NCBI GenBank assembly: GCA_021814145.1
Contig: JAKAIY010000003.1
Span: 1-61,200, forward strand
Direction of reading: 5' to 3'
Length of the DNA: 61,200 nt
From: Chloroflexota bacterium
Lineage (GTDB): Bacteria; Chloroflexota; Ktedonobacteria; Ktedonobacterales; JADMIN01
The notes below the pieces were generated by a model. It had not been told where the DNA came from, made no database searches, and worked only from the letters and a program-made list of their open reading frames with translations. The position numbers were made by a program, and so were the translations under genes. This document shows, one piece after another, positions 51,480 to 60,272 of the stretch (its first letter is position 1; the number at the start of each line of letters is the position of its first letter).

Positions 51480-51756
51480 GCGTGTCTCCTGTCTCGCTGG
51501 CGCGGCGCCCGTCGGGGTGGCGCTCGCTGGCGATCCGCGCAATCGCGTGACACGGTTATTGTGCCACGCGCGCCGCTTGTCCCTGGTCACAGATACGTCA
51601 CAGGCGGGGAAGAAGCGCGCCAGGCGGCGCAAGCCCAAAACGCGCGCGCCCATGATCTGGATATGGCTGAGGCGCCCAGGGTGGCGCCAAAGTCGCGCAC
51701 AACGGCGCATGGCGGCTCAAGCCGCGCCCGCGCAGAGAGATGGGAGGCGTAGCTTC

Positions 51757-53097
51757 ATGGACGGCACACTGCTGTTCGAGGGCGCCATCATACTGGCGCT
51801 GATCCTGTTCAATGGCGTCTTCGCCGCCTCAGAGATCGCCGTGGTATCCGCCCGGCGGAGCCGCCTGGAGCAGCGCGCCCAGGCGGGCCAGCGTGGCGCC
51901 CGTCAGGCGCTCGATCTCGTCGAGCATCCCGACCGCTTCCTTGCCACCGTGCAGGTTGGCATCACGCTCATCAGCACGCTCGCTTCCGCGTTCGGCGGCG
52001 CCCGCCTGAGCGCCGCGCTGGCGGGCGCGCTGCAGCAAATACCCGCCATCGCGCCCTGGGCCGGTGGCGTCGCGTTCGCCATCGTCGTCCTGCTGATCAC
52101 CTACTTCTCACTCGTTCTCGGCGAGCTGATTCCCAAGCACATCGCGCTCAGCCACGCTGACGGCATCGCCACGCGCGTCTCCCCAGCGATGAACGCGCTC
52201 GCACGGGCCGCCCGCCCGGTGGTCGCCCTGCTCACCGGCTCCGTCAACCTCGGCCTCCGCATACTTGGCCAGGCGGGCGCCCGCGCCGCGCCGCTCACCG
52301 AGGAGGATATCGTCTACCTGATCCATGAAGGCGCCATCGGTGGCGCGGTCGAAGAGCAGGAGGAGCGGCTCATCCGCCGGGTCTTCCGCTTCACCGACCG
52401 CCGGGTAGAGCAGATCATGACCCCGCGCGCGGATATCGTCGCCATTGACATCGAAGAGCCCCTCGACGCTATCCGCGAGCGCTTCCTCACCTCCGGCCAC
52501 AGCCGTTTGCCCGTCTATGAGGACTCGCTCGACGAGGTGCGCGGCGTGCTCTTTGCCCACGACCTGCTGCGCGAGCGGCCCGCCGGGGAGCCACTGGATA
52601 TTCGCGCGCTGCTGCGCCCCGCGCTCTTCGTCACCGAGCGCCAGCACATTGACGACCTGCTCGCCACTTTCCAGCGCGAGGGCGCGCAGGTCGCGTTCGC
52701 TGTGGATGAATACGGGCAGATTTCCGGCCTCGTGACCCTCCAGGATGTGCTCGAAGAGCTGGTCGGCGAGATCAAGAGCGAGTATGGCGAGGAGGGAGGG
52801 GCCATTCGCCGCCTGGATGATGGCTCCTGGATGGTGAATGGCGGGACGGACTGGGAAACTGTTCACGAACAGGTGGGCTTGCCGGAGATCCCGCCTGATG
52901 AGGTGGATGAATACACCACCATCGGCGGCCTCATCCTCACCCGCCTCGGGCGCATTCCCAGCGAGGGCGACACCGTGAGCGACGGCGATTTTACGCTCGA
53001 AGTCGTGGATATGGATGGCCGTCGCATAGACAAGGTGCGCATCCAGCGCATCCCGTCAGCGGAGAAAATGGCGGGGGCCGAGACGGAGGAGCGCTGA
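51757..53097 (+). CDS. CorC/HlyC-type membrane protein, second copy
   Basis: A 446-residue CNNM-CBS-CorC protein. The N-terminal membrane domain starts LFEGAIILALILFNGVFAAS and includes VGITLISTLASAFGGA and VLGELIPKHIALSHAD; two CBS motifs lie at MTPRADIVAIDI to GVLFAHDLL and at AFAVDEYGQISGLVTLQDVLEEL (split: AFAVDEYGQISG, LVTLQDVLEEL); the CorC_HlyC domain ends the protein. It is a typical size, unlike the longer copy at 24125. GGGAGG lies 10 nt before the ATG. It converges with obg; GCGCTGAG/CTCAGCGC at 53091-53129 could form a stem at its end. Confidence 0.92.
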   Translation: MDGTLLFEGAIILALILFNGVFAASEIAVVSARRSRLEQRAQAGQRGARQALDLVEHPDRFLATVQVGITLISTLASAFGGARLSAALAGALQQIPAIAPWAGGVAFAIVVLLITYFSLVLGELIPKHIALSHADGIATRVSPAMNALARAARPVVALLTGSVNLGLRILGQAGARAAPLTEEDIVYLIHEGAIGGAVEEQEERLIRRVFRFTDRRVEQIMTPRADIVAIDIEEPLDAIRERFLTSGHSRLPVYEDSLDEVRGVLFAHDLLRERPAGEPLDIRALLRPALFVTERQHIDDLLATFQREGAQVAFAVDEYGQISGLVTLQDVLEELVGEIKSEYGEEGGAIRRLDDGSWMVNGGTDWETVHEQVGLPEIPPDEVDEYTTIGGLILTRLGRIPSEGDTVSDGDFTLEVVDMDGRRIDKVRIQRIPSAEKMAGAETEER

Positions 53098-53215
53098 GCG
53101 GGGCCACGCCACATGGCTCAGCTCAGCGCCCCAGCCCGGCGGATGGCCGGCGAAACACGTTCCCAGGCTCTCGCGCCGGAGCGCGCATGCGTGATAAGGC
53201 CGGAAGCCTCCCGCC

Positions 53216-54535
53216 TCAGAACATCTCTTCGCCCCAGAGCAGCTCGACCTTGCCGAAGGCGACGGTGTCGCCAGGCTGGACGCCAGCGTCTTCGAGCGCC
53301 TGGAGAACGCCCAGCTTGCGCAGCTGCGCCTCCATCCGCTCCATACCCTCCACACTCGCGGGGTTGGTCATCGCTACCAGGCGCTCGATGCGCTTGCCCC
53401 GCACGCGGAAGCCCCCCGGCATGCGCTCGATGGTGTAGGTGTCCTCTGGCTGGGGGCGCAGCGTTGGTCCGGTCGCGGCGACAGCCGCCATGGGCTGGCG
53501 GGCGAGCGCCTCAGCCTCGTCGCGGCGCATCTCGATCAGCCGCTGCGAGGTCAGGTTGAGCAGCTCCTGTACCCCCTCATTCGTGGCGGCGGAGATAGCG
53601 ACCGCCGGGTAGCCTTCCTCCTCGGCGCGCCGCTTGAGCGCGGGCCAGCGGTCGCGCGCCTCGGCCAGGTCCATCTTGGTCAGCACGATGATCTGCGGGC
53701 GCCCCGCCAGGCTGTGGTCATATTCCTCAAGCTCACGGTTGATGGCCTCGAACTCCTCCCACGGGTCTTTTTCCGAGATGCCGTCAATCAGGTGCAGCAG
53801 CAGGCGGCAGCGCTCGACGTGGCGCAGGAACTCGTACCCCAGGCCAACGCCTTCCGCCGCGCCCTCGATCAGGCCGGGGATGTCAGCGACCACAAAGCTA
53901 TAGTCGTCGCCGCGCGCCGGATCACCGATGATCGCCACGCCCAGGTTAGGGGTCAGCGTGGTGAAAGGATATTCAGCGATCTTGGGGCGCGCGGCGGTGA
54001 TAACCGAGAGCAGGGTAGACTTGCCCGCGTTGGGATAGCCTACCAGCCCGACATCAGCGATCAGCTTCAGCTCCAGCTCGATCTCGCGCTCTTCGCCCGG
54101 CTCGCCCAGCTGCGCCTCGCGCGGGGCCTGGTTGGTCGCGGTAGCGAAGTGGACGTTGCCCAGCCCGCCGCGCCCGCCGCGCGCCACCATCACCCGCTGC
54201 CCCGGCTCGGTCAGGTCGGCGAGCGTCTCGCCAGTCTCGGCGTCGCGCGCGACAGTGCCCGCCGGGACTTTGAGAATCAGGTCGTCGCCCGCCGCGCCGT
54301 GCATCTCCTGCCGGCCGCCGGAGCCGCCGGAAGTCGCCTTATACCGGGGGTTGTAGTGGTAGTCCACCAGCGTGTTCATGCCGCTGTCGGCTTCCAGGTA
54401 GACGCTGCCGCCGCGTCCGCCGTCGCCGCCATCCGGCCCGCCAAACGGAACATACTTCTCGCGGCGCATGTGGGACGAGCCATTGCCGCCACGCCCGGCC
54501 CGAACAATTATCTTGGCTCGATCATAGAATTGCAT
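53216..54535 (-). CDS. obg: GTPase Obg/CgtA
   Basis: A 439-residue ribosome-associated GTPase needed for 50S maturation. The Obg fold is at the N-terminus (MQFYDRAKIIVRAGRGGNGS, GGPDGGDGGRGG), then a G domain with GYPNAGKSTLL, FTTLTPN, DIPGLIEGA, LTKMDL and SAATNEG, then a C-terminal OCT domain (YTIERMPGGFRVRGKRIERL, FGKVELLWGEE). The OCT domain is typical of Gram-positive-type bacteria. AGGAAGG lies 8 nt before the ATG at 54535. No ribosomal protein genes (rplU-rpmA) adjoin it, unlike many genomes. Confidence 0.96.
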   Translation of the reverse strand: MQFYDRAKIIVRAGRGGNGSSHMRREKYVPFGGPDGGDGGRGGSVYLEADSGMNTLVDYHYNPRYKATSGGSGGRQEMHGAAGDDLILKVPAGTVARDAETGETLADLTEPGQRVMVARGGRGGLGNVHFATATNQAPREAQLGEPGEEREIELELKLIADVGLVGYPNAGKSTLLSVITAARPKIAEYPFTTLTPNLGVAIIGDPARGDDYSFVVADIPGLIEGAAEGVGLGYEFLRHVERCRLLLHLIDGISEKDPWEEFEAINRELEEYDHSLAGRPQIIVLTKMDLAEARDRWPALKRRAEEEGYPAVAISAATNEGVQELLNLTSQRLIEMRRDEAEALARQPMAAVAATGPTLRPQPEDTYTIERMPGGFRVRGKRIERLVAMTNPASVEGMERMEAQLRKLGVLQALEDAGVQPGDTVAFGKVELLWGEEMF

Positions 54536-54680
54536 TGTGTTTCCTTCCTCCCTCCCCCACGCGTCATTCCCGCATGGACGGCGCCGCCATACGACAACGG
54601 GGCGCGCCAGATCAGCGAACCCCGGCGTATCCACCCGCCGAAGAGCCTGATAGCCGCCCCGCGTGATGACGCATGATGTC

Positions 54681-54755
54681 TGGTGGGCCCAGCAGGGATC
54701 GAACCTGCGACGAATCGGTTATGAGCCGACTGCTCTGCCGCTGAGCTATGGGCCC
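54681..54755 (-). tRNA. tRNA with CAU anticodon (Ile2 or elongator Met)
   Basis: A cloverleaf on the minus strand: acceptor GGGCCCA/TGGGCCC, D arm AGCTCAGCGGCAGAGC, anticodon stem GTCGG/CCGAT with loop CTCATAA (CAT), T arm GCAGG-TTCGATC-CCTGC, discriminator A and encoded CCA (54683-54681). The stem and ACTCATAA-like loop are found in both tRNA-Ile2, whose C is modified to lysidine, and Met; which one cannot be told by eye. Confidence 0.93.
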
Positions 54756-54824
54756 GTGCGGCGATAGTGTACCACATTCAGCGCTCGCGCGGGAGGGGAA
54801 AAAGGAGCGGGCGACGCGATGGGC

Positions 54825-54830
54825 TATACT
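54825..54830 (+). promoter_or_regulatory. TATACT -10 element ahead of the YceD gene
   Basis: GGGCTATACT, about 120 bp before the start codon. It lacks the TG of the extended motif and has no clear -35. Confidence 0.4.
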
Positions 54831-54953
54831 TGGTGGTGAGCGCGGACAGCGCCTCTGGCGGCGTTGCGCCGGCCCGCGACGGCGGGCTTTGTGGCCGTGA
54901 GGCCTTCAGGCGTGGCTTCAGCCGCCTGCCTGCCGCTCAAGGAGTCGTTTCCG

Positions 54954-55511
54954 ATGATTTACAATGTCTCCCAGTTGATGAAATCGGCCCCCGGCACGAC
55001 ACTGGATGTCGAGCTGGATAATGAGGATGGGCTGGACCTGCGCGAGGGCGAGGCGGATCTGGTGGGTCCGGTGACGGGCCAGTTGCGCATGCACCGCACA
55101 AACCAGGGCATCTACGTGGATGGAATAGTGAGAACGGCGGTGCGCCTGCAATGCACACGCTGCTTGCGCGAGTTCACCCAGGCGCTGGAGTTCCCGCTGC
55201 GTGAGGAGTTTTACCCGACGGTGGATGTCACCAGCGGCGCGCCTGTCTCTGGCCCGCACGACGCCGACGCCTTCGCCATTGACAGCCACCATCAGGTGGA
55301 CCTGCGCGAGCCGATCCGCCAGGCGCTCGTGCTGGCGCTGCCCATGAAGCCGCTGCATAGTGAAGACTGCGCCGGCCTCTGCCCCCGCTGCGGCAAGGAC
55401 CTCAACGACGGCCCGTGCGGCTGCCCGCCGGAGGAGCTCGACGAGCGCTTCACGGCGCTCCGCGCGCTCTTCCCCGACGCTGGGAACGCCGGGGACAATG
55501 AGACGCGCTAG
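54954..55511 (+). CDS. yceD: YceD/DUF177 family protein
   Basis: A 185-residue member of the YceD (DUF177) family, linked to 23S rRNA processing or 50S assembly. Marks are the IVRTAVRLQCTRCLREF block with CTRC, the acidic FYPTVDVTSGAP part, and LCPRCGKDLNDGPCGCPPEE at the C-terminus with a second Cys set likely binding zinc. AAGGAG lies about 10 nt before the ATG at 54954. In most bacteria rpmF (L32) follows directly; here it does not. Confidence 0.88.
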   Translation: MIYNVSQLMKSAPGTTLDVELDNEDGLDLREGEADLVGPVTGQLRMHRTNQGIYVDGIVRTAVRLQCTRCLREFTQALEFPLREEFYPTVDVTSGAPVSGPHDADAFAIDSHHQVDLREPIRQALVLALPMKPLHSEDCAGLCPRCGKDLNDGPCGCPPEELDERFTALRALFPDAGNAGDNETR

Positions 55512-55841
55512 CGCGCGGACAACGCGCGCGGCGCGAGGTCGGGAACGCCACCGCCCCTGTCCTCGCGCCGCCGGTCTAGGCCGTAGCCATCCCTCACCGC
55601 CGCGGGCGCTATCCTGTAAGGATAAGCGACTTTAAAGAACAAGCGACGATTTTCAGCGGGGTGATGACCACGGCCTGGCCGCCTCTCCGCGCCCACGCCC
55701 CTGGTGGCATGACGCTTGCGCCCCTCACGGTGGGCGCGCCGCGCCCGCTTTCCAGCGCGGTCGCCGAATACGCGCAGCCGGAAAGCGCAACCGGGGGTTC
55801 CGTGCACAGATGAGCTTTGGATGAGGCTCCGGAGAGTGACC
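55512..55841. other. 330-bp gap between yceD and the DUF2267 gene
   Basis: I looked for the rpmF gene (a ~60-codon frame starting with a basic MAVPK-like motif) and found none. A TATCCT/AGGATA dyad at about 55610-55624 is the only structure of note. Confidence 0.4.
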
Positions 55842-56246
55842 ATGAACTACGATGAATTCATCGGGCAGGTCCAGCACCGCGCACGCTTGAGCAGCCGCGC
55901 GCACGCGGAACGGGCCACGCGGGCCGTCCTTGAAACGCTGGCCCTGCGGCTAGCTGGCGGCGAGCCAAAGAATCTCGCGTCGCAGCTGCCGCCCGAGATC
56001 GGGCGCTATCTGCTCGAGCCGGACGCAGGCGCCGGAAAACGGTTTGGGCCACGGGAGTTCTATGATCTGGTAGCCATGCGCGAGGGTATTGACATGCCAG
56101 ACGCCGCGCACCATGTGCGCGCGGTGGCCTCGGTGCTGCGCGAGGCCGTTTCACCGGGAGAGTGGCAAAACATGCTGGCGCAATTGCCGCCAGACCTCGA
56201 CCAGTTGATGGAGTCGGGCAGCGAGGGTCAGGGACCCACACCCTAA
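55842..56246 (+). CDS. DUF2267 family protein
   Basis: A 134-residue all-helical protein: MNYDEFIGQVQHRARL, ATRAVLETLALRLAGGEPKNLASQLP (split: ATRAVLETLALRL, AGGEPKNLASQLP), FYDLVAMREG and AVASVLREAVSPGEWQNMLAQLP (split: AVASVLREAVSP, GEWQNMLAQLP). The repeated LAGGE...LA-x-QLP pattern is the DUF2267 mark. Its function is not known. GGAG lies about 8 nt before the ATG. The tail is Gly/Ser-rich. Confidence 0.87.
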   Translation: MNYDEFIGQVQHRARLSSRAHAERATRAVLETLALRLAGGEPKNLASQLPPEIGRYLLEPDAGAGKRFGPREFYDLVAMREGIDMPDAAHHVRAVASVLREAVSPGEWQNMLAQLPPDLDQLMESGSEGQGPTP

Positions 56247-56302
56247 CGCGCTCGCGCGACGGCGAGCGCGCCGGGTCGGCGCCAGTCCGCATGGGTCGCG
56301 GA

Positions 56303-56917
56303 TCAGCGACAGGCGCGCGCCTTTTCCGTCAGCCCTGCCAGCCAGCGCGCCGTCGCGCGCGGCGAGCGCAGACGGATGAAGCGCGCCCCCGCCGCCCCAG
56401 ACAGCGTGGGGATTAGCGGATACTCCCGCTTGTGCTTCGGGCGCTGCTGGATAACCCACAGGAACAGCGACTCGCGGGTGAAAAATTGCTCCCACAGCCG
56501 CTCACGGTTGCCGCTCCACAGCTCGATCCGGGCGAAAGAGCGCCGGACAGTGCGCCGGAAGAGCCGCGCCAGGACGAATGGCAAGGGATAGTCCAGCCAG
56601 ATGAACGCCGTCGCGTGCGGCCAGACCAGATCACGCGACCGCGAATAATTTCCATCCACCACCCAGGCGTCGCCCGCCGTCACTTCCGCCACCCGCTGGC
56701 GAAAGACCTCGTCCGCCGCCATCGTCCAGTTCGGCTCCCAGAATAGCGCGTCCAGCTCGACGTGGCGCGCGTTCAGCGCGCGCGCCAGCGCCGCCGCCAG
56801 CGTCGTCTTGCCCGACCCCGACAGACCCAGCACAACGATCCGGCTCCCCAGCGCCGCCCGCGCCAGGGCGTCAGGCGGCGCTGTTTCCTCCTGGCTCTCC
56901 AGCCCAGGATGCGTCAT
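56303..56917 (-). CDS. P-loop nucleotide kinase-like (FlaR/topology modulation type)
   Basis: A 204-residue P-loop NTPase with Walker A GLSGSGKTTLA at about residue 31. HVELDALFWEPNWTMA and WVVDGNYSRSRDLVWPHATA are the signatures of the adenylate-kinase-like FlaR/topology-modulation family, followed by FIWLDYPLPFVLARLFRR. Its substrate is unknown. AAGGAG lies 7 nt before the ATG. An extended -10 element lies ~50 bp upstream. Confidence 0.88.
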   Translation of the reverse strand: MTHPGLESQEETAPPDALARAALGSRIVVLGLSGSGKTTLAAALARALNARHVELDALFWEPNWTMAADEVFRQRVAEVTAGDAWVVDGNYSRSRDLVWPHATAFIWLDYPLPFVLARLFRRTVRRSFARIELWSGNRERLWEQFFTRESLFLWVIQQRPKHKREYPLIPTLSGAAGARFIRLRSPRATARWLAGLTEKARACR

Positions 56918-56964
56918 GCTCTCGCTCCTTAATCAAGCATACTTCAGAAGAGACAAAGCGGCTG

Positions 56965-56973
56965 AGTATAGCA
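56965..56973 (-). promoter_or_regulatory. extended -10 promoter of the P-loop gene
   Basis: Minus-strand TGCTATACT. The 348-bp divergent gap (56918-57265) holds this and the plus-strand element at 57212 but no gene. Confidence 0.55.
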
Positions 56974-57211
56974 CATCCCACTCGCCCCACGCCTGGCCTT
57001 GCGCCACAGGGGCGGCTTGCGAATGGTCGCTGTGAGGCCCGGCAGGTAAACTCGCGCCCACAGGCCGCTGGCCGCGAAGCCCGCCGGAGCGGGCTGGGAC
57101 GCGGCGGCCCGTGTCCGGCTATGAGAACCGGCGGAGACGGGGTTTTGCGGCGACGCGAGCCGCCCTGAGGCGCGAATTTATCCACCTGCCTGCTCGCGCG
57201 GAGCCGCCAGG

Positions 57212-57220
57212 TGATATACT
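57212..57220 (+). promoter_or_regulatory. extended -10 promoter of the DUF1028 gene
   Basis: TGATATACT, 46 bp before the ATG; no clear -35 at the usual spacing. Confidence 0.5.
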
Positions 57221-57265
57221 GGCGCCGCGCGGCGCGCGCACTGGGATGAGCGGGAGTGTGAATTG

Positions 57266-58177
57266 ATGAGCGAGCGGCGACCTCTGCCGGGTGAGCGTGT
57301 GGACCGGCCCGTCACAACCTTCTCGATTGTCGGGCGCGATGCGGAGACAGGCGATCTGGGCATCGCCGTCCAGTCGAAGTTTCTGGCGGTAGGCGCGGTC
57401 GTGCCGTGGGCGCGGGCCGGGATTGGCGCGGTGGCGACACAGTCATGGGCCAATACGAGCTATGGCCCGCGCGGGCTGGAGGCGCTGGCGGCGGGCCGCT
57501 CCGCGCAGGAGACGCTGGACGCGCTGGTCGCGGCGGACGACCGGCCAGAGCAGCGACAGGCGGGGATCGTGGATGCGCGTGGCGGCTCAGCGACCTATAC
57601 AGGGCCGGGCTGCTTCCCCTGGGCAGGCGGCATCGCCGGGCCAAACTTCGCGGCGCAGGGGAATATCCTGGTCGGTGAGGCGACGGTGGTCGCGCTGGCG
57701 GAAACATTCCAGGCGGCGACAGGCCCCCTGTGGCGGCGGCTGCTGGCGGCGCTGGCGGCGGGTCAGGCCGCGGGCGGCGACAGCCGCGGGCAGCAGTCGG
57801 CGGCGCTGCTGGTGGTGCGCGAAGCGGGCGGCTACGGCGGCTTCAACGACCGCTTCATTGATCTGCGCGTGGATGACCATCCTCATCCAATCAGGGAGCT
57901 GGCGCGGCTGATGGACATCCACGAACTGCTCTTCTTCAAGCCCGCGCCGGAGGACATGCTGCCGCTGGACGCCGCGCTGACCGCTGAGCTCCAGGGCTTG
58001 CTCGCCCGCAGCGGCGACTACGCCGGCCCGGTGAGCGGCGCCTACGATGAGCTGACTTTCCGCGCGCTGGAGCGCTATGGCGGGCGCGAGAACCTGGAGG
58101 AGCGGCTGGCGCATGATGCCAGCGACGCGCGGATTGACCGCAAAGTGATGGAGTATCTGCGCGAGCATATCCAGTAG
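57266..58177 (+). CDS. DUF1028 protein (Ntn-hydrolase-like)
   Basis: A 303-residue protein. TTFSIVGRDAETGDLGIAVQSKFLAVGA (split: TTFSIVGRDAETGDLGIAVQ, SKFLAVGA), GAVATQSWANTSYGPRGLE, QRQAGIVDARGGSATYTG and QGNILVG are the DUF1028 core. The last ~90 residues (from about HELLFFKP) form a small helical peptidoglycan-binding-like domain with YDELTFRALERYGGRENLE. DUF1028 proteins have an Ntn-hydrolase-like fold, with no settled substrate. GGGAG lies about 8 nt before the ATG. Confidence 0.88.
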   Translation: MSERRPLPGERVDRPVTTFSIVGRDAETGDLGIAVQSKFLAVGAVVPWARAGIGAVATQSWANTSYGPRGLEALAAGRSAQETLDALVAADDRPEQRQAGIVDARGGSATYTGPGCFPWAGGIAGPNFAAQGNILVGEATVVALAETFQAATGPLWRRLLAALAAGQAAGGDSRGQQSAALLVVREAGGYGGFNDRFIDLRVDDHPHPIRELARLMDIHELLFFKPAPEDMLPLDAALTAELQGLLARSGDYAGPVSGAYDELTFRALERYGGRENLEERLAHDASDARIDRKVMEYLREHIQ

Positions 58178-58201
58178 CCAGGCGCGAGAGACAGGGATCA
58201 C

Positions 58202-58975
58202 ATGACGCGGTTTGTGACAGCGCCAGACGGCGTGCGCGTCGCCTATGAGGTGGAGGGCGCGGGGCCACCGCTGCTCTTCCTTCACGGCCTGTCAGGCTCC
58301 CGCGGCTACTGGCGCGAGTCCGGCTACTTCGACGCGCTGAGCGGACGTTTCACCCTGGTCGCGATGGACACGCGCGGCTTTGGCGAGAGCGGCGCGCCGG
58401 ATGATCCGGCGGCCTACACGGAGGATCGCGTGCTGGGTGACACGCTCGCCGTGATGGACGCGGTCGGCGCGGAGCGGTTTATGGTCTGGGGCCACTCCTT
58501 CGGCGCGACCATCGCGCGGCAGCTTGGCGCGACGAGTGACCGCGCCATGCGGATCATCATGGCTGGGGGCCATTTCGGCGTCATCTTTGACGCTGAGCAG
58601 GTCGCCGAGCTGGAGGCTGAGCTGGAGCCGCTGGCGGACGCGCTGGCGGCGTCAGACCTGACCGCGGCGCTGGACGCGCTGGACGCGCCGCCAGAAGAGC
58701 GCGAGGCGTCGCTGGTGTTTCCGGCGCGGACCACGCTGCTGACGGCGCGCAGCCTGGCGAGCTGGCGGCCATTCCAGCCAGCGGACCTGCGCTGCCCGGC
58801 CCTGGTCATCGCCGGGACACGCGATACGCGCGTGCTGGAGGCGCTGGAGCCGCAGCGTGAGGCGCTGCGCGCGGCGGGAGCGCGGCTGGCGGTTCTGCCC
58901 GGCCTCGATCACGGACAGCTCGTGACGGAGCGCGAGGCGGTTCTCGCGGTGGCGCTGCCATTTCTGAGCGAATAG
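58202..58975 (+). CDS. alpha/beta hydrolase
   Basis: A 257-residue alpha/beta-hydrolase: LFLHGLSGSRGYW for the oxyanion loop, MDTRGFGESGAP, nucleophile elbow WGHSFGATIA (Ser), acid region VIAGTRDTRV and His in LDHGQL. A soluble esterase-like enzyme of unknown substrate. It is 24 nt downstream of the DUF1028 gene and 25 nt upstream of tgt, all on the same strand, and probably one operon. Confidence 0.88.
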   Translation: MTRFVTAPDGVRVAYEVEGAGPPLLFLHGLSGSRGYWRESGYFDALSGRFTLVAMDTRGFGESGAPDDPAAYTEDRVLGDTLAVMDAVGAERFMVWGHSFGATIARQLGATSDRAMRIIMAGGHFGVIFDAEQVAELEAELEPLADALAASDLTAALDALDAPPEEREASLVFPARTTLLTARSLASWRPFQPADLRCPALVIAGTRDTRVLEALEPQREALRAAGARLAVLPGLDHGQLVTEREAVLAVALPFLSE

Positions 58976-59000
58976 CAAGGTGAAAACAGGAATAGCGAAC

Positions 59001-60272
59001 ATGGCGAGCGAGCGTGACGAAGCGGCGGAACAGGAGGCGGCCATGCCCGGCGGGCGTGCGGCGCACGATGGCGAGATGGAGCCCCTGAAGGCGGGAGAGC
59101 CACTGCGCTTCCGCGTGGTTAGCCGCGACGCGCGCTCGCGGGCGCGGGCCGGGCTGCTGCTGACACCGCATGGCCTGGTACGGACGCCAGTGTTCATGCC
59201 GGTAGGGACGCACGCGACCGTGAAGGCGGTTGGGCCGGACGATCTGGAGGCGATCGGCGCGAGCGTCGTCCTCTCGAACACGTACCATCTGCTGCTGCGC
59301 CCAGGGCCGGAGCTGGTGGCGCGGTTTGGCGGGCTGCATGGCTTCATGCGCTGGCCGGGGCCGATCCTGACCGATAGCGGCGGCTTCCAGGTGTTCAGCC
59401 TGGGCAAGCTGCGCGAGGTAACGGATGCGAAAGTCACATTCCGCTCGCACCTGGACGGCGCCGAGGTGGTGATGACGCCGGAGAGCGTGATGCATACCGA
59501 GGCGCTGCTTGGGGCCGACATCATCCTGCCGTTGGATGAATGCCTGCCCTATCCCTGCGCGCCAGAGGCGGGAAAGGCGGCGACGGAGCGCACGCACCGC
59601 TGGGCCGAGCGGGCGCTGGCGGCGCGCGAGCGTCCGGGCGAGCAGGCGCTCTTCGGCATTCCCCAGGGCTCGATGGACGCGGCGCTGCGGGCGGAGAGCG
59701 CACGCTTCACCGGATCGCTGCCGTTCGATGGCTTCAGCATCGGCGGGCTTTCAGTCGGCGAGCCGAAGCCGCTGATGTGGACGATGCTGGAGGCGACCAT
59801 CCCAGAGCTGCCGGACGGCAAGCCACGCCACCTGCTGGGCGTTGGCTCGCCGGATGACCTGCTCGAAGGCATCGAGCGCGGCGTGGACATGTTCGACTGC
59901 GTGCTGCCGACGCGAACGGCGCGCACTGGCGGACTGTACACGGCAAGCGGGCGGCTCAACATCCGCTCGGCGCCGTTCCGCGAAGAGCGCGGGCCGGTAG
60001 ACCCGACGTGCGACTGCTATACCTGCCGGACGTTCAGCGCGGGCTATCTGCATCATCTGATCCGCGCGGAAGACGACGAGAGCCGGGGCGAACTGCTCTA
60101 CTACCGGCTGGCGAGCATCCACAATCTGCGCTTCCTGATCCGGCTGGTGGAAGGCGCGCGCGCGGCGATCATCGCCGGAACGTTCCCAGAGTACAAGGCC
60201 GCGTTTCTGGCGGGCTTCACGCCACCAGACCGCGAGGCGGAAGAGCGGAAGCGCCAGCGACCGCGCGGCTAA
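59001..60272 (+). CDS. tgt: tRNA-guanine transglycosylase
   Basis: A 423-residue protein that exchanges G34 for preQ1 in GUN tRNAs, the first step before QueA. Family marks are MPVGTHATVKAV, VLSNTYHLLLRPG, LTDSGGFQVFSL (catalytic Asp), GIPQGSM, FDCVLPTRTARTGGLYT (nucleophile Asp) and CDCYTCRTFSAGYLHHL with the zinc Cys3-His set. An N-terminal ~38-residue charged extension is unusual. The ATG at 59001 has AGGA 10 nt upstream; a GTG at 58980 is an alternative. Its end overlaps the convergent YbjN-like gene by 4 nt. Confidence 0.96.
   Translation: MASERDEAAEQEAAMPGGRAAHDGEMEPLKAGEPLRFRVVSRDARSRARAGLLLTPHGLVRTPVFMPVGTHATVKAVGPDDLEAIGASVVLSNTYHLLLRPGPELVARFGGLHGFMRWPGPILTDSGGFQVFSLGKLREVTDAKVTFRSHLDGAEVVMTPESVMHTEALLGADIILPLDECLPYPCAPEAGKAATERTHRWAERALAARERPGEQALFGIPQGSMDAALRAESARFTGSLPFDGFSIGGLSVGEPKPLMWTMLEATIPELPDGKPRHLLGVGSPDDLLEGIERGVDMFDCVLPTRTARTGGLYTASGRLNIRSAPFREERGPVDPTCDCYTCRTFSAGYLHHLIRAEDDESRGELLYYRLASIHNLRFLIRLVEGARAAIIAGTFPEYKAAFLAGFTPPDREAEERKRQRPRG

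Noticed and set aside
55512..55841. rpmF after yceD
   Set aside because: No frame gives the basic start and zinc cysteines of L32.
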